Made by a program: the position numbers and the translations under genes. Shown here piece by piece: positions 1 to 8,600 of a stretch of 46,422 nucleotides of DNA (the first letter of the stretch is position 1; every line of letters starts with the position of its first letter). The notes below the pieces were generated by a model, which ran no database searches, was not told the origin of the DNA, and saw nothing but the letters and a program-made list of their open reading frames with translations. Source of the stretch: Candidatus Cloacimonadota bacterium (GTDB taxonomy: Bacteria; Cloacimonadota; Cloacimonadia; Cloacimonadales; Cloacimonadaceae). The stretch covers positions 1-46,422 of the forward strand of contig JAAYJN010000086.1 of assembly GCA_012522935.1 (NCBI GenBank), written 5' to 3'.

Positions 1-120
1 CAAAAAAAGAAGGTTAAAACCAGCATTGCCGGCTCATATCAGGGCGAGATGAATAATCTGGTTAAGGATATGGAGGTTACTAAAGTTAATCAAGTGTTGT
101 ATACTGATATCACATATATA
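1..120 (+). pseudogene. IS3-family transposase orfB fragment (truncated both ends)
   Basis: Frame 1 from base 1 reads a peptide containing NLVKDMEVTKVNQVLYTDITYI-like residues. This is the start of the integrase catalytic domain of IS3-family (IS150-like) OrfB, whose hallmark is a 'PNQVWxxDITYI' segment carrying the first catalytic Asp. The match breaks off right after the ITYI residues near base 115-120. Ten unrelated residues and a TGA stop (148-150) follow. The upstream part lies outside the window. The break coincides with the end of a truncated istB on the other strand, so this is an IS-IS junction. It cannot encode an active transposase as it stands. Confidence 0.75.
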
Positions 121-302
121 ATCAGCAGTCTGCGTTTAATATTGGTTTGATCTCTTCCGGTGTTTTCCAAGTCAAATATGTAATGCAGTAGTTCCAAGTG
201 CGTCATCTTCTTTTTTTCAGCATTGCTGATGGCCGCTTCAAGGTGGTTCAGGATATGAAAGCATTTGGCTCTTTTCATGTATTTCTTAGTATTTTCTATC
301 AT
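121..302 (-). pseudogene. istB: IS21-family istB, 3'-truncated
   Basis: The frame starts with ATG at 302 and overlaps the end of istA by 17 bases, the normal IS21 istA-istB arrangement. About 60 residues match the N-terminal domain of IstB: helical, with 'THLELLHYIFDLE' and 'DQTNIKRRL' blocks. The match is lost after the KRRLL residues and the frame stops at base 90. The AAA+ ATPase core (Walker A and B), which makes up most of the usual ~250 residues, is absent. IstB is the ATP-dependent helper that directs the IstA transposase to target DNA, so this IS copy should not move by itself. Confidence 0.8.
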
Positions 303-1782
303 TTTTCAGAACCTCCATATAGGCGTTAAGAGACCTTTGCAAAACAGAGCCAGCAACCGGTTGTGGAGGATGATGTTGCCTGGCGGCTTTTACTCGTTGT
401 CTGTATTCGATATCCCGCAGGATAGCTTCTATTTTGGTGGCTCTGGTGGTATGTAAGCCACATATAACAGGGACTGCCTCATGCCAGATATGTTTATCAT
501 AGTGTCTGGCAAGTTTACAGATAGCTCGTAGTTGATCTCTGGGTATTTTGGGGTTATCCTGGATTAACCTGTTGATGATCTTGGCTTCAGGATCATATTC
601 CGCCAGTAAGGCCGTAGCATCTGCTTTCAAATCTTTTAGTTCTTGAATGAAGTCACGATAATGATTATTGTTTAGTATCAGGTTGCCTTTACCTTTTGGG
701 ATCGAGTGTGCAGCAATGATCTTTCCGTTAAGGGGGTCGCTGATATTAAGAAAGCCGTCAGTTTTTTCTACTATTACCTGACGATTTTGAAAGTTCATGG
801 GAACCGAATACTTGTTTCCTTCAAAACAAATGACCCCTGTCTTATCTGCCTTTCTGGTTTGTGGGCAAACCAAATGTTCGGGGATGGGTTTGAAAAGCTT
901 CTTTTCCTCACTCCAGACCATTTGGGGCTGTTGTTTGATGGTGGAGTGGACCCGCTGATTAAACCTGCTTAACCACTCTCCAATTTGATTTCTTACCTCA
1001 GCCAAATCTGCAAATTTATTGCCGTAAAGGAACCCATGTTTTACTTCAGCAACACTACGTTCTACCTTTCCTTTACTCTGTGGATCATAGCCCTCACAAA
1101 CATGAGGATAGAACCCGGATTTCATTGCAAATTGGTGAAAAGTCTCATTAAACAAAACTTCACGGTATCTCTCACTAATCGCCACCAGCTTGGTTTGATC
1201 ATATACATACTCGGCAGCCAGACCTTCCATATACCGGAAAGACTGCCGATGAGCTTCAATAAAATCCTCTGTATTATATGGCTTGGTCTGGCAATGAACA
1301 AAAAGATACCTGGAAAAAGACAGGACAAAACAGCAGAAATAGACTTTGAACTGGCCTCCGAAACTGCAATCTACTCTCATTTCACCAATGTCCACCTGAA
1401 CTTGTTTTCCAGCCTCTGTTTCGACAATGCTGAACACTCTTGATTGGGGTGCCGGAAGCGTATCCTTCAATTTCCGTACAAAGTTACGGAAAGCCCGTGG
1501 CTTACCCTTAATCTCAGGATAAGCTTTGAGCACATCATAATATAAACGACTTGCTCTAAGGTTGGGATATTGCAATAGGCGCTGACGAACATAGTCCTCT
1601 GCGACCGCGAACAGGCTGCTGCCGGCGCGCCGGCAGCAGCCTGTTTCCCCCTCTGTCTCTGATAATTTACAGTATTTGTTTACTGTGCTCTTTGATATCC
1701 GCAATTCAGCGGCTATCTCACGCTGACTTTTCCCTAAGGTTTTAAGCGTTTGAATCGTATGATACATCTTTGCTCCTATCAT
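286..1782 (-). CDS. istA: IS21-family transposase IstA
   Basis: DDE transposase of about 498 residues, the usual IstA length. The N-terminus holds a helix-turn-helix (SQREIAAELRISKSTVNKY, about residues 19-37). An rve-type catalytic domain follows, with candidate acidic residues at D131 (QVDIGE), D195 (VYDQTK) and E242 (KGKVERSV), then a C-terminal beta-rich region (VPMNFQNRQVIVEK). The ATG at 1782 is preferred because GGAG lies 6 bases upstream. A second ATG at 1767 also has an AGGAG. A TTG upstream at 1794 is less likely. istB follows with a short overlap but is truncated. A GC-rich perfect 36-bp palindrome (1610-1645) lies inside the reading frame just after the HTH region. The gene looks intact; the element as a whole is not autonomous. 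Confidence 0.9.
   Translation of the reverse strand: MIGAKMYHTIQTLKTLGKSQREIAAELRISKSTVNKYCKLSETEGETGCCRRAGSSLFAVAEDYVRQRLLQYPNLRASRLYYDVLKAYPEIKGKPRAFRNFVRKLKDTLPAPQSRVFSIVETEAGKQVQVDIGEMRVDCSFGGQFKVYFCCFVLSFSRYLFVHCQTKPYNTEDFIEAHRQSFRYMEGLAAEYVYDQTKLVAISERYREVLFNETFHQFAMKSGFYPHVCEGYDPQSKGKVERSVAEVKHGFLYGNKFADLAEVRNQIGEWLSRFNQRVHSTIKQQPQMVWSEEKKLFKPIPEHLVCPQTRKADKTGVICFEGNKYSVPMNFQNRQVIVEKTDGFLNISDPLNGKIIAAHSIPKGKGNLILNNNHYRDFIQELKDLKADATALLAEYDPEAKIINRLIQDNPKIPRDQLRAICKLARHYDKHIWHEAVPVICGLHTTRATKIEAILRDIEYRQRVKAARQHHPPQPVAGSVLQRSLNAYMEVLKNDRKY
1610..1645. repeat. Perfect 36-bp palindrome inside istA
   Basis: The left half (1610-1627, beginning AACAGGCTGCTGCC) is exactly mirrored by 1628-1645, with no central spacer. 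It is strongly GC-rich (GGCGCGCC centre) in an otherwise moderate-GC gene and encodes ETGCCRRAGSSLF-like residues between the HTH and the catalytic domain. It can form a cruciform, or an mRNA hairpin apart from the few centre bases needed for a loop. Confidence 0.9.
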
Positions 1783-1826
1783 GTTGAGCTCCAATTCTAT
1801 TCATTGGAACCCAGTCTTGGTAATCG

Positions 1827-1875
1827 TGTACCAATTTCAAGTGCCAAGTTGTACCAATTTCAAATGCCACATACA
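1827..1875 (-). repeat. IS21-type terminal end with two transposase-binding repeats
   Basis: Two near-identical 20-bp direct repeats occur upstream of istA: tgtaccaatttcaagtgcca at 1827-1846 and tgtaccaatttcaaatgcca at 1850-1869, a 23-bp period. Read on the minus strand the element would begin TGTATGTGGCA at 1875, matching the TG...CA ends and multiple internal terminal repeats known for IS21-family elements. The exact border is inferred. The other end is lost because istB is truncated. Confidence 0.7.
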
Positions 1876-1892
1876 CTTCTGATTTCTTCCTT

Positions 1893-1959
1893 ATTAGCCA
1901 CCCTTGTCTCTCCCTTGTCTGGACAAGGGAGAGACAAGGGTGGTACAAGGGTGGCTAAT
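1893..1959. repeat. CCACCCTTGTCTC palindromic repeat, copy 1
   Basis: A perfect 22-bp inverted repeat (1898-1919 and 1922-1943, beginning ccacccttgtctctccc) has a 2-bp loop. An outer ATTAGCCACCCTTGT arm is partly repeated as ACAAGGGTGGCTAAT. Related copies lie at 27238-27308 and 38022-38091. Confidence 0.9.
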
Positions 1960-2002
1960 GGGCCAGTGAACTGTGAACAGTGGATAGGGGATTGTTTGAA
2001 GT

Positions 2003-2051
2003 GAAATGCCGTCTCTGCCGAGACTCTCTTAGGGAGCTCGCTATAGCTCGC
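2003..2051 (+). repeat. GTCTC-hairpin repeat, single-box unit with cap hairpin
   Basis: One box, ccgtctctgccgagactc (GTCTC/GAGAC stem), is followed directly by the cap TCTTAGGGAGCTCGCTATAG and CTCGC. This is the shortest form of the modular family seen at 2293, 26849, 37499, 45824 and 45981. Confidence 0.8.
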
Positions 2052-2083
2052 GATGAATGAGGAACAATGAATAATGAATAACG

Positions 2084-2156
2084 TAACCTCTTGGTAACAC
2101 TGGATTTATCCGGTGGTTCCTCCGACTTCAGTCGGCTTTAAAATTATAAATTTACA
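2084..2156 (+). repeat. GGTAACACTGG module (A), solo copy
   Basis: The sequence ggtaacactggatttatcc is followed by a palindromic ccgacttcagtcgg and a GGCTTTAA tail. The small stems GGAT-TT-ATCC and GACT-TC-AGTC correspond to GGCT-TT-AGCC and GACT-TT-AGTC in the copies at 37430 and 37788, so the first stem changes in a base-paired way. Confidence 0.8.
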
Positions 2157-2292
2157 ACGAAAAGTACGAAAACACACGAAAGGGTTTTGAACCACGAATT
2201 ACTGTGTTAGCTACGCTCACAGGGGTCAGGGGACAGTGAACAGGAGGGGCTCGCTAACGCTCGAAAGAAGGCGGGCTACCCCTCTTGTATCT

Positions 2293-2401
2293 GACCTAAA
2301 CTGCCGTCTCTCCGAGACTCGCAACGTATTCATATGGCGTGAATTGACCTGAAATATCGTCTCTGCCGAGACTCTCTTAGAGAGCTCGCTATAGCTCGCA
2401 G
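2293..2401 (+). repeat. GTCTC-hairpin repeat, two-box unit with cap
   Basis: Two boxes (ccgtctctccgagactc at 2304-2320 and atcgtctctgccgagactc around 2357-2375) lie about 54 bp apart, each preceded by GACCTRAA. The cap TTAGAGAGCTCGCTATAGCT follows the second box. Confidence 0.85.
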
Positions 2402-2502
2402 AGTTTTAGAGATTCGCCAATGCTAAGTCTATTTTATATTAGTGGTAAAAAGATGCCAGGTTTCAGGTTACAGGTTTAGGTAGCGTCGTTCCGCCGCTGG
2501 AT

Positions 2503-2606
2503 AACAGTGCGAAGCACGCTCAAATGAGCGAAGCGAATCTCAACAGCGCGCATCGCGAGCACTCAACTGGCGCCTCGGTGCCTCTCAACGCTCGCGCAGC
2601 AAGCCC
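2503..2606 (-). repeat. Structured 100-bp repeat downstream of the protease-deiminase gene
   Basis: About 100 bp are homologous, in inverted orientation, to 43754-43862. The shared order of blocks is AACAGTGCGAAGCACGCTCAA, AGCGAATCTCAAC, AGCACTCAACTGGCGC and CTCTCAACGCTC. The stem GGCGCC-TC-GGTGCC here corresponds to GGCGCT-CTT-AGCGCC in the other copy: one compensated pair plus one wobble. It lies just beyond the terminator of the adjacent gene, in its sense orientation. Confidence 0.8.
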
Positions 2607-2620
2607 CACTGTTCTCTACT

Positions 2621-2654
2621 AAAAGCAAAGCCCGCACCAAATCGATGCGGGCTT
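2621..2654 (-). terminator. Intrinsic terminator of the protease-deiminase gene
   Basis: On the minus strand a perfect 9-bp stem, AAGCCCGCA/TGCGGGCTT, with a 9-base loop is followed by TGCTTTT. It starts 23 bases after the TAA stop at 2678, the expected place for the end of the long minus-strand run. Confidence 0.75.
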
Positions 2655-2677
2655 GCGTGTTTATTCTAAGTGGTTTG

Positions 2678-5600
2678 TTATTTGGTTCTAAGTGCCGGTA
2701 CGGTTTCGTGGACGGCTTTCACATAATAGAAGGCTCGGAGATGCAGGTCTTGATCCACCCAATAGAGGGCAGAAGTTTCCGCGATGAGGCTGAAATCTCC
2801 ATAAGGATCAAGCGATCTATAGATCAGGTATTTGGTGGCGTCTTCCACTTCTTCCCAGCTGATGCGGATGGAATCCGGCAGTTTGTCGACTACTATGTGG
2901 GGATTATCCAGATAAGTGACTACATAGGTGGCGGTCACGGGAAGCACACCATTCACGTTAGCTACGCCATCGGACAGGGTGAAGGTGATATTTTCTGTTC
3001 CATACCATCCTGCCACAGCGCTAAAGGTGACGTTCAGGCCTTGGATGCTCACCAGGATATTGGTGTTGCCGCTGTGCGTGAGGGTGAGGGCATCTCCATC
3101 AGGATCGCTGGCATACTGGCTGAAATCCACCTGATAAATCTCGGTCATGGGGAAGTTGATACTTTCTGGCAGGTTCAGCACGGGGGGCTGATTGGGCAGC
3201 GCCTGATCGATTGTCAATTGGAAGGGCTCGTTGGCTGCACTAAGGGGGAGGGTGGTCTTTCTGCCGGTGACGTCCTGAGCTTGGATATAGTAGTAGAGGG
3301 TTGTGCCCAGGGCGGGGGTGGTGATAGAGGCAGTCCACTCTTTTCCGCTAACGAAGCTGAGGGGTGCATATTGCCACAGACCGCTGGTTCCATGTCTGTA
3401 AGCCACTCTGGTGAGTGTGGAATTGAGGTTGTCGTGATGGGTGATTGTCACGTTGATAGTGGCAGGGCTTTGCTCCACAGCTGTGGTAAGCGGGATGTGG
3501 CTGATATGGATAAGCTGGGGATCAAAGACGGTATTCACGCGGCAGTGCAGGGCATCATCAGAGAGCCAGCTGCTGTTGTAATAGCCCTGTATGGTATAGC
3601 CGGGCATGGCGGCTTGGTAAGCGGCGATGGCGGCGGTATCGTAGCTGGAGGCAGAGGAATTCCACTGCGGGACGTAGATTTTGTCATTGTAGATGAATGC
3701 GTTGGCGTAAGGCTCGTTATTGGAGCTTTGGTCCACGCGGTAAACCCGGTAAGGGGTGTCATAGCTGGAGATCTTGCTTGCCCAGAAATTGGCGGTGGAT
3801 TCCAACAGGTTATAGTTTTGGTGACCCTGGGGAACGCGTGCCACCATCACTTTATCCACATCCAGGAGTCTGGCATGGCAATCAATATGATCGATGGTGG
3901 AGTTTATCAGCGGATCCGGATAGGTGATGTATTCTTCCACGCCCAGATATTCTCTTACGAGGGCATCTACCTGTGAGGGGCTAAGGCTGGAGTTTTCAGA
4001 ATATACCAATTCAGTGGACATCATCTTGCCCATGCCATCGGTCATGGTGTTGCCACCGGTGGTGGTGAGGGGCATATAGCTATAGTCCATACCCAGATAG
4101 CTTGCCATGGCGGCGGGGACGGCGTTATCGTATGGACGGGGGCGGTTGTATTCAAAATCCACAAACGCCATTTCGCCACTTTCATTGAAGACAGTCCAGG
4201 GGGCGTAATCGCGAGTCCAATAGGTATTCACGCCGTTGCGGACGATAAATTCCACGTTGCTCATGGTTGCGCCGCCGTTTTGGATCTGATTACGCGCGGT
4301 GTTCTGGGTTGAGGAGGTGACCAAGACGTACAGCTTGCCACGGGTAGAGAGATCGGCAATCAGGTTCATGGGCAAGCCAAAGCCGTTCGCATAGGCAATC
4401 ACGGCGCCTTTGGCGGGCTCCCACTCTGCCACAAAACGGACAGGCTCGGGAGGAGCCATTACGGTGAGGGTGACGGGGATGACCAGCTGAGCATTGTCAA
4501 CAGCGTTGGAGGTGATGGTGAAGGAGTTATTGAAAGTGCCGGGGTTCAGGGTTGTGGCATCGAGGGTGACGGTAATCTGGCTGCTTTGTCCCACAGCGAT
4601 GTTGCCGCTGGTAGGGCTAATGCTGCCCCAGCTGTCGAAGGTTGAGGGGGTGCTCCAGTTCAGGGCTTGGGTGCCGTTGTTGTAAAGGCTCATCTGCACT
4701 TGCTTTGATTCCCCAGCATAGGCATCGGCAGTTATGGATTCAGGGTTTGTGGCAATGGCAGGTCCTGAAGCGAGGGGCAGAAGGGTGAATTGGACGTTGG
4801 GGCGGTTATTGGAGATACTGCCGCCGGTGAAGAGGTTAGTTTGATCCGAATAGTCACTTTGGATATAGCGATAGCCGCTATTGATAGATGTGTATTGGAC
4901 GGTACCGGTGGCGCTGTATGAGCCGATGCGTCCAAAGGCAGTGTCGATCACGATATTATTTGTGCCATTCCAGCGGAAAGGGGTATCGAGAGTAAGCATA
5001 TCCCAACCGGTGGTGGTGGGTTGATAGGATGCTGTATGATACACTTGAGTCACATTTGCGGCGGGGATCCAAGCGGCGCCATTTTCTGCCGCGGTGTGTC
5101 CCATTCTCACGATGAAATTGGGCATGGCCTTGTTGGGGGTGCCTGTAACGTTGAAGCCGATTTGGGTGATATCGATGGGGCCAACCACACCCGCAGCGTT
5201 CAGCTCTGCCTGGGTATATACGGATTGCCCGTGCAGGCTTTGATAATAGACGTTGATGGGGCAGGCGCTATAGCCACTGGTGCTGGAAGTGCCCGTGCCG
5301 ATTATCACATTGACGATGGCTTCCGGGGTGGCGGTGACGGTGTTGGAGGCTGACGATTCACCTGCGGGAAAGGTATATACTGCTGTTACGTAATAGCTGT
5401 AAGTGCTGCCGTTGGTGACGGCTGTATCCGTGTAAGAGGTTCCCGTGACGGTGGTGAGGGCTGTGCCATCCTTATAAATCCTATATCCGCTCAGGGCACG
5501 GTCTCCCTCTTGGCTTCTGCCAAGGATTTCCAAATCTTCACGACCTGCGGAGGCTGTCCACTCCAGAAGCACAGTGCTATTACCCGGGGTGGCGATGAGG

Positions 5601-8600
5601 TTGGTGGGAGCGCTGAGATTGGGTGTGGCGGTGACGGTATCTGTGGCATCAGAATCACCAGAGCTGTAGGTTGCCTTCACATAGTAGGAATAGGTGGTGC
5701 CGTTGGTGACGGCGGTATCCGTATAGGTGAACCCCGTGACGGTGGTGAGTAGGTTGTTGTTTTTGTATATTTTATAGCCAGTGGGGTTGCCAGTGACGGG
5801 GGCTTCCCAATCCAGTTTTACACTGCGATGGCTGGGGGTGGCGATGAGATTTTCAGGCGGAGCCAAAAAGCCTTCTGTGGGGAAGATCTTGATGCGTAGG
5901 TTGGGAAGATTGGTTGTGGCTGTGAGGGAGGTGGGCTGGCTGCTGTCATTGCGATTTTGTCTGGCACGATTGGCAGTGGAGGTGGTATAAGTCCAATTGG
6001 GATAGTAGGAGGTCCAGTCTTGATTGCCTTTTATGACCAGGATGGAGAGGATGGTGCCGTTATAGGCAAATCTGGTATCCAGTTCCACTTCCATCCAGCC
6101 GCTGGTGGCGGTATTGGGGAAGTCTCCATCATAAACCAGAGTGTAGCCAGTCAAGCTATAAGAACCGGAAGACATAGTGGCGTCGGTGGTGTTTTTCATA
6201 TAGATTTTCACGGATTCGATGGGGTTGACGTCTGTGCCACTTGCCTTTTGGTAGGCAATGGTTTTGATACTGCCGGGGGTGATCAGCTCTGATGCCAGGT
6301 AGAGGGCTTCGTGGGTGCTGTAGTTGTAATATCTATCCAGCGGGTAGGATTGGGAGGAGGTGCCTGTGCCAATGGTTACCACCGAGGGCGCGCCAATTTC
6401 CACTATTTCAGAACCAGTTGCGCTGTAAGCCCCTGCAGTGGCGGTGAGATTCAAAGTGGCGAGGGTTCCGGCATTAACTTCTGCATCACAGGTGGCAGAG
6501 AAGCTGAGGAGGGTGGAGCCATTGGCAGTGATGGCAGGGAAAGAGACGGTGGTGGGGTTGATATCCAGCCCCAAGAGTCCGCTGAAGATGGTGGCGCTTC
6601 CTGTGGGAGATGCCGCAGCACCGGTATTGTTGAGACTGATATTGATGGTGAAGGTTTCACCGGGGTCTATCATACCGTTGTTGTTACCAGTAGGATCGGA
6701 GATGGTGATCTCTCCAAATTCCAGGGTGGGAGCCTTGAGCTCCAATACAAACTGGTGTTCCCAGGTTTCGCTGCCAGAGGTCATGGTAATCTTGAACATT
6801 GCCACGGTGCCATCTGCGATATTATTGGCAATATCAAACACAAAGGCATTGTTGCGGGTGAGGCTGGCGCCGGCTGCCAGGGAAGAGATGGTTTCACTAA
6901 TGTCCGTGATATTGATCCCGGCAGTGCTGCAGGTGAGGGTGGCGGTCACGTTGGTGGCAGTCACGTTGCCTTCGTTTTTGAAAGTGACGTCAAAGCGTCC
7001 GCTTTCATCGTATTCAGGCTGGTTGTTGTTGCCATCTTTATATGTCACGTTTGTGACGCTCATATAGGGACCAGAGGGGGGAGTTTGGTTGATGGTGCCT
7101 ACGTATGTGACCCTATCAAAAGCGGTGGCGGTGATGGTGTAGGAGAGCACTCCACTGGGTGGATTACTCAAGGTAATCGTGGCGGCTCCAGAGGAATTGG
7201 TGACGGCTCTGCCGTAAATAGTGTTATTATAGGTAATGGCTACCAGGGCATTGCCCACACCGGTATTGACGGTGAGGGAGGTGCTGCCCGACATGAGGGT
7301 GGCAGGGTGGGTGACGTTCATTGCGACGGGTGTTTTGGTGCGCATCAGCATGGAGGCATCACCAAAGATATGCCAGGTTTTGAACATGTTTATGCCGTCT
7401 GAGCCATAGTGGTCCATCATTTCGCAGGAGGAGTTGTAGTAGAGGCCGCCCACGGTGGTTTTGGAATTGGCAACCAGGAGGTCTGTAAATTCGTCCTGAG
7501 CGCGCATGGGGGATGCCCAGGATTGGTTGATGGTGGAGGCATACATTGCCACGGAGCCACCATTGGGGTTGCGCTGCCAAGCTTCGGCAAAACAGGTTTG
7601 AGATACAAAGTTGCCATTTACACAGGCCACGTCCATGATCACGGGGGCTTTGGTGCCGTTGGAGAGGTTGGAGGCATTGGTATTGTTGAAATTGGTGGTG
7701 ACCCAATAGGTGTCTGCACCGTGACCCACATAGTTGATCACCGCTCTGCCAGCATTGACGTTGGTGGTGACGGTGGAGGCGGAGGCGCCGGGATCGTACA
7801 CCTGGTCAACAGTGGTATAGCCGTAGTTGAGCAATTTGTTGCGGATGATATTCATGTGTTGGATATCGGATTCGCCCATATCACCGCCGGATCCGCCTTC
7901 GTTGGAGGCGATGCCCATGGCACTTCTCAGCCAGGTGTCGGAGGTGGTAAAGTCCCTTTCACTGGCGATCACTTTGTTGATTTGGGCAGTGACATCGGAG
8001 GTGGATTGGGCGGAAAAGCGTCCGATAAAGATATCGGGATAGTTGTCATTGCCAGCCACCAGGGAGAAGACGGGGTCTGCCCCTCCGCCTCCATGGCTGA
8101 GGGTGGGAATTTGGGGTGCATCGCCCACTATCTGGACAAAGGTGAGGCTGTTATCTGCGTTATATCTATTTTGGATATAGGTTTGAAGTTGAGCGGCGGT
8201 GCTGCCGATGGTGGACCACTCCACCAGTTCTGTATCGATACCCTTTTGTTTTTTCCAATTCACATAAGGGAGGATGGTGCTCATAAAGCTGCTGTGGCAG
8301 ATCACCAATAGTTTGCCAAAGCTATCATCCACGGGGGTATAGCGGTATTGGTTCCAGTTTACAAAGTGGTTTTCGTAAATGGGCATAAAGCTGCGGGAGA
8401 TGCTATCACGGGTGGTGGTGAGGGCATTGGTGAGATTGATGCCACCAGCATAGACGCGGATTTTGAAAGAGGTATAAATCCTGAGCGTCTGGGAGGAGGG
8501 TTGATAGGCAAAGGGATTGGTTTGGATGGTGATACCACGAAAGTCCCTCATGATATAGGGTTCGGAGAGGGAGGCGATATCTGTGGGATAAAAATCTTCG

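Larger units (their letters stand above)
1876..2677. other. Gene-free repeat island 1
   Basis: No credible coding sequence lies between the IS21 end and the end of the protease-deiminase gene. The stretch is a mosaic of repeat modules that recur near 27 kb, 37.5 kb and 45.8 kb: the CCACCCTTGTCTC palindrome, GTCTC-hairpin units, a GGTAACACTGG module, a CCACGAA-rich stretch (about 2155-2205), and a structured 100-bp repeat next to the terminator. Each is listed separately. Confidence 0.8.

Noticed and set aside
3500-4460. Agmatine deiminase as the identity of the deiminase domain
   Set aside because: The domain lacks the agmatine deiminase GGGNIHC-type active-site context and instead has NRPRP, DHIDC and ALHCRV arranged as in PPAD, with an Ig domain after it.
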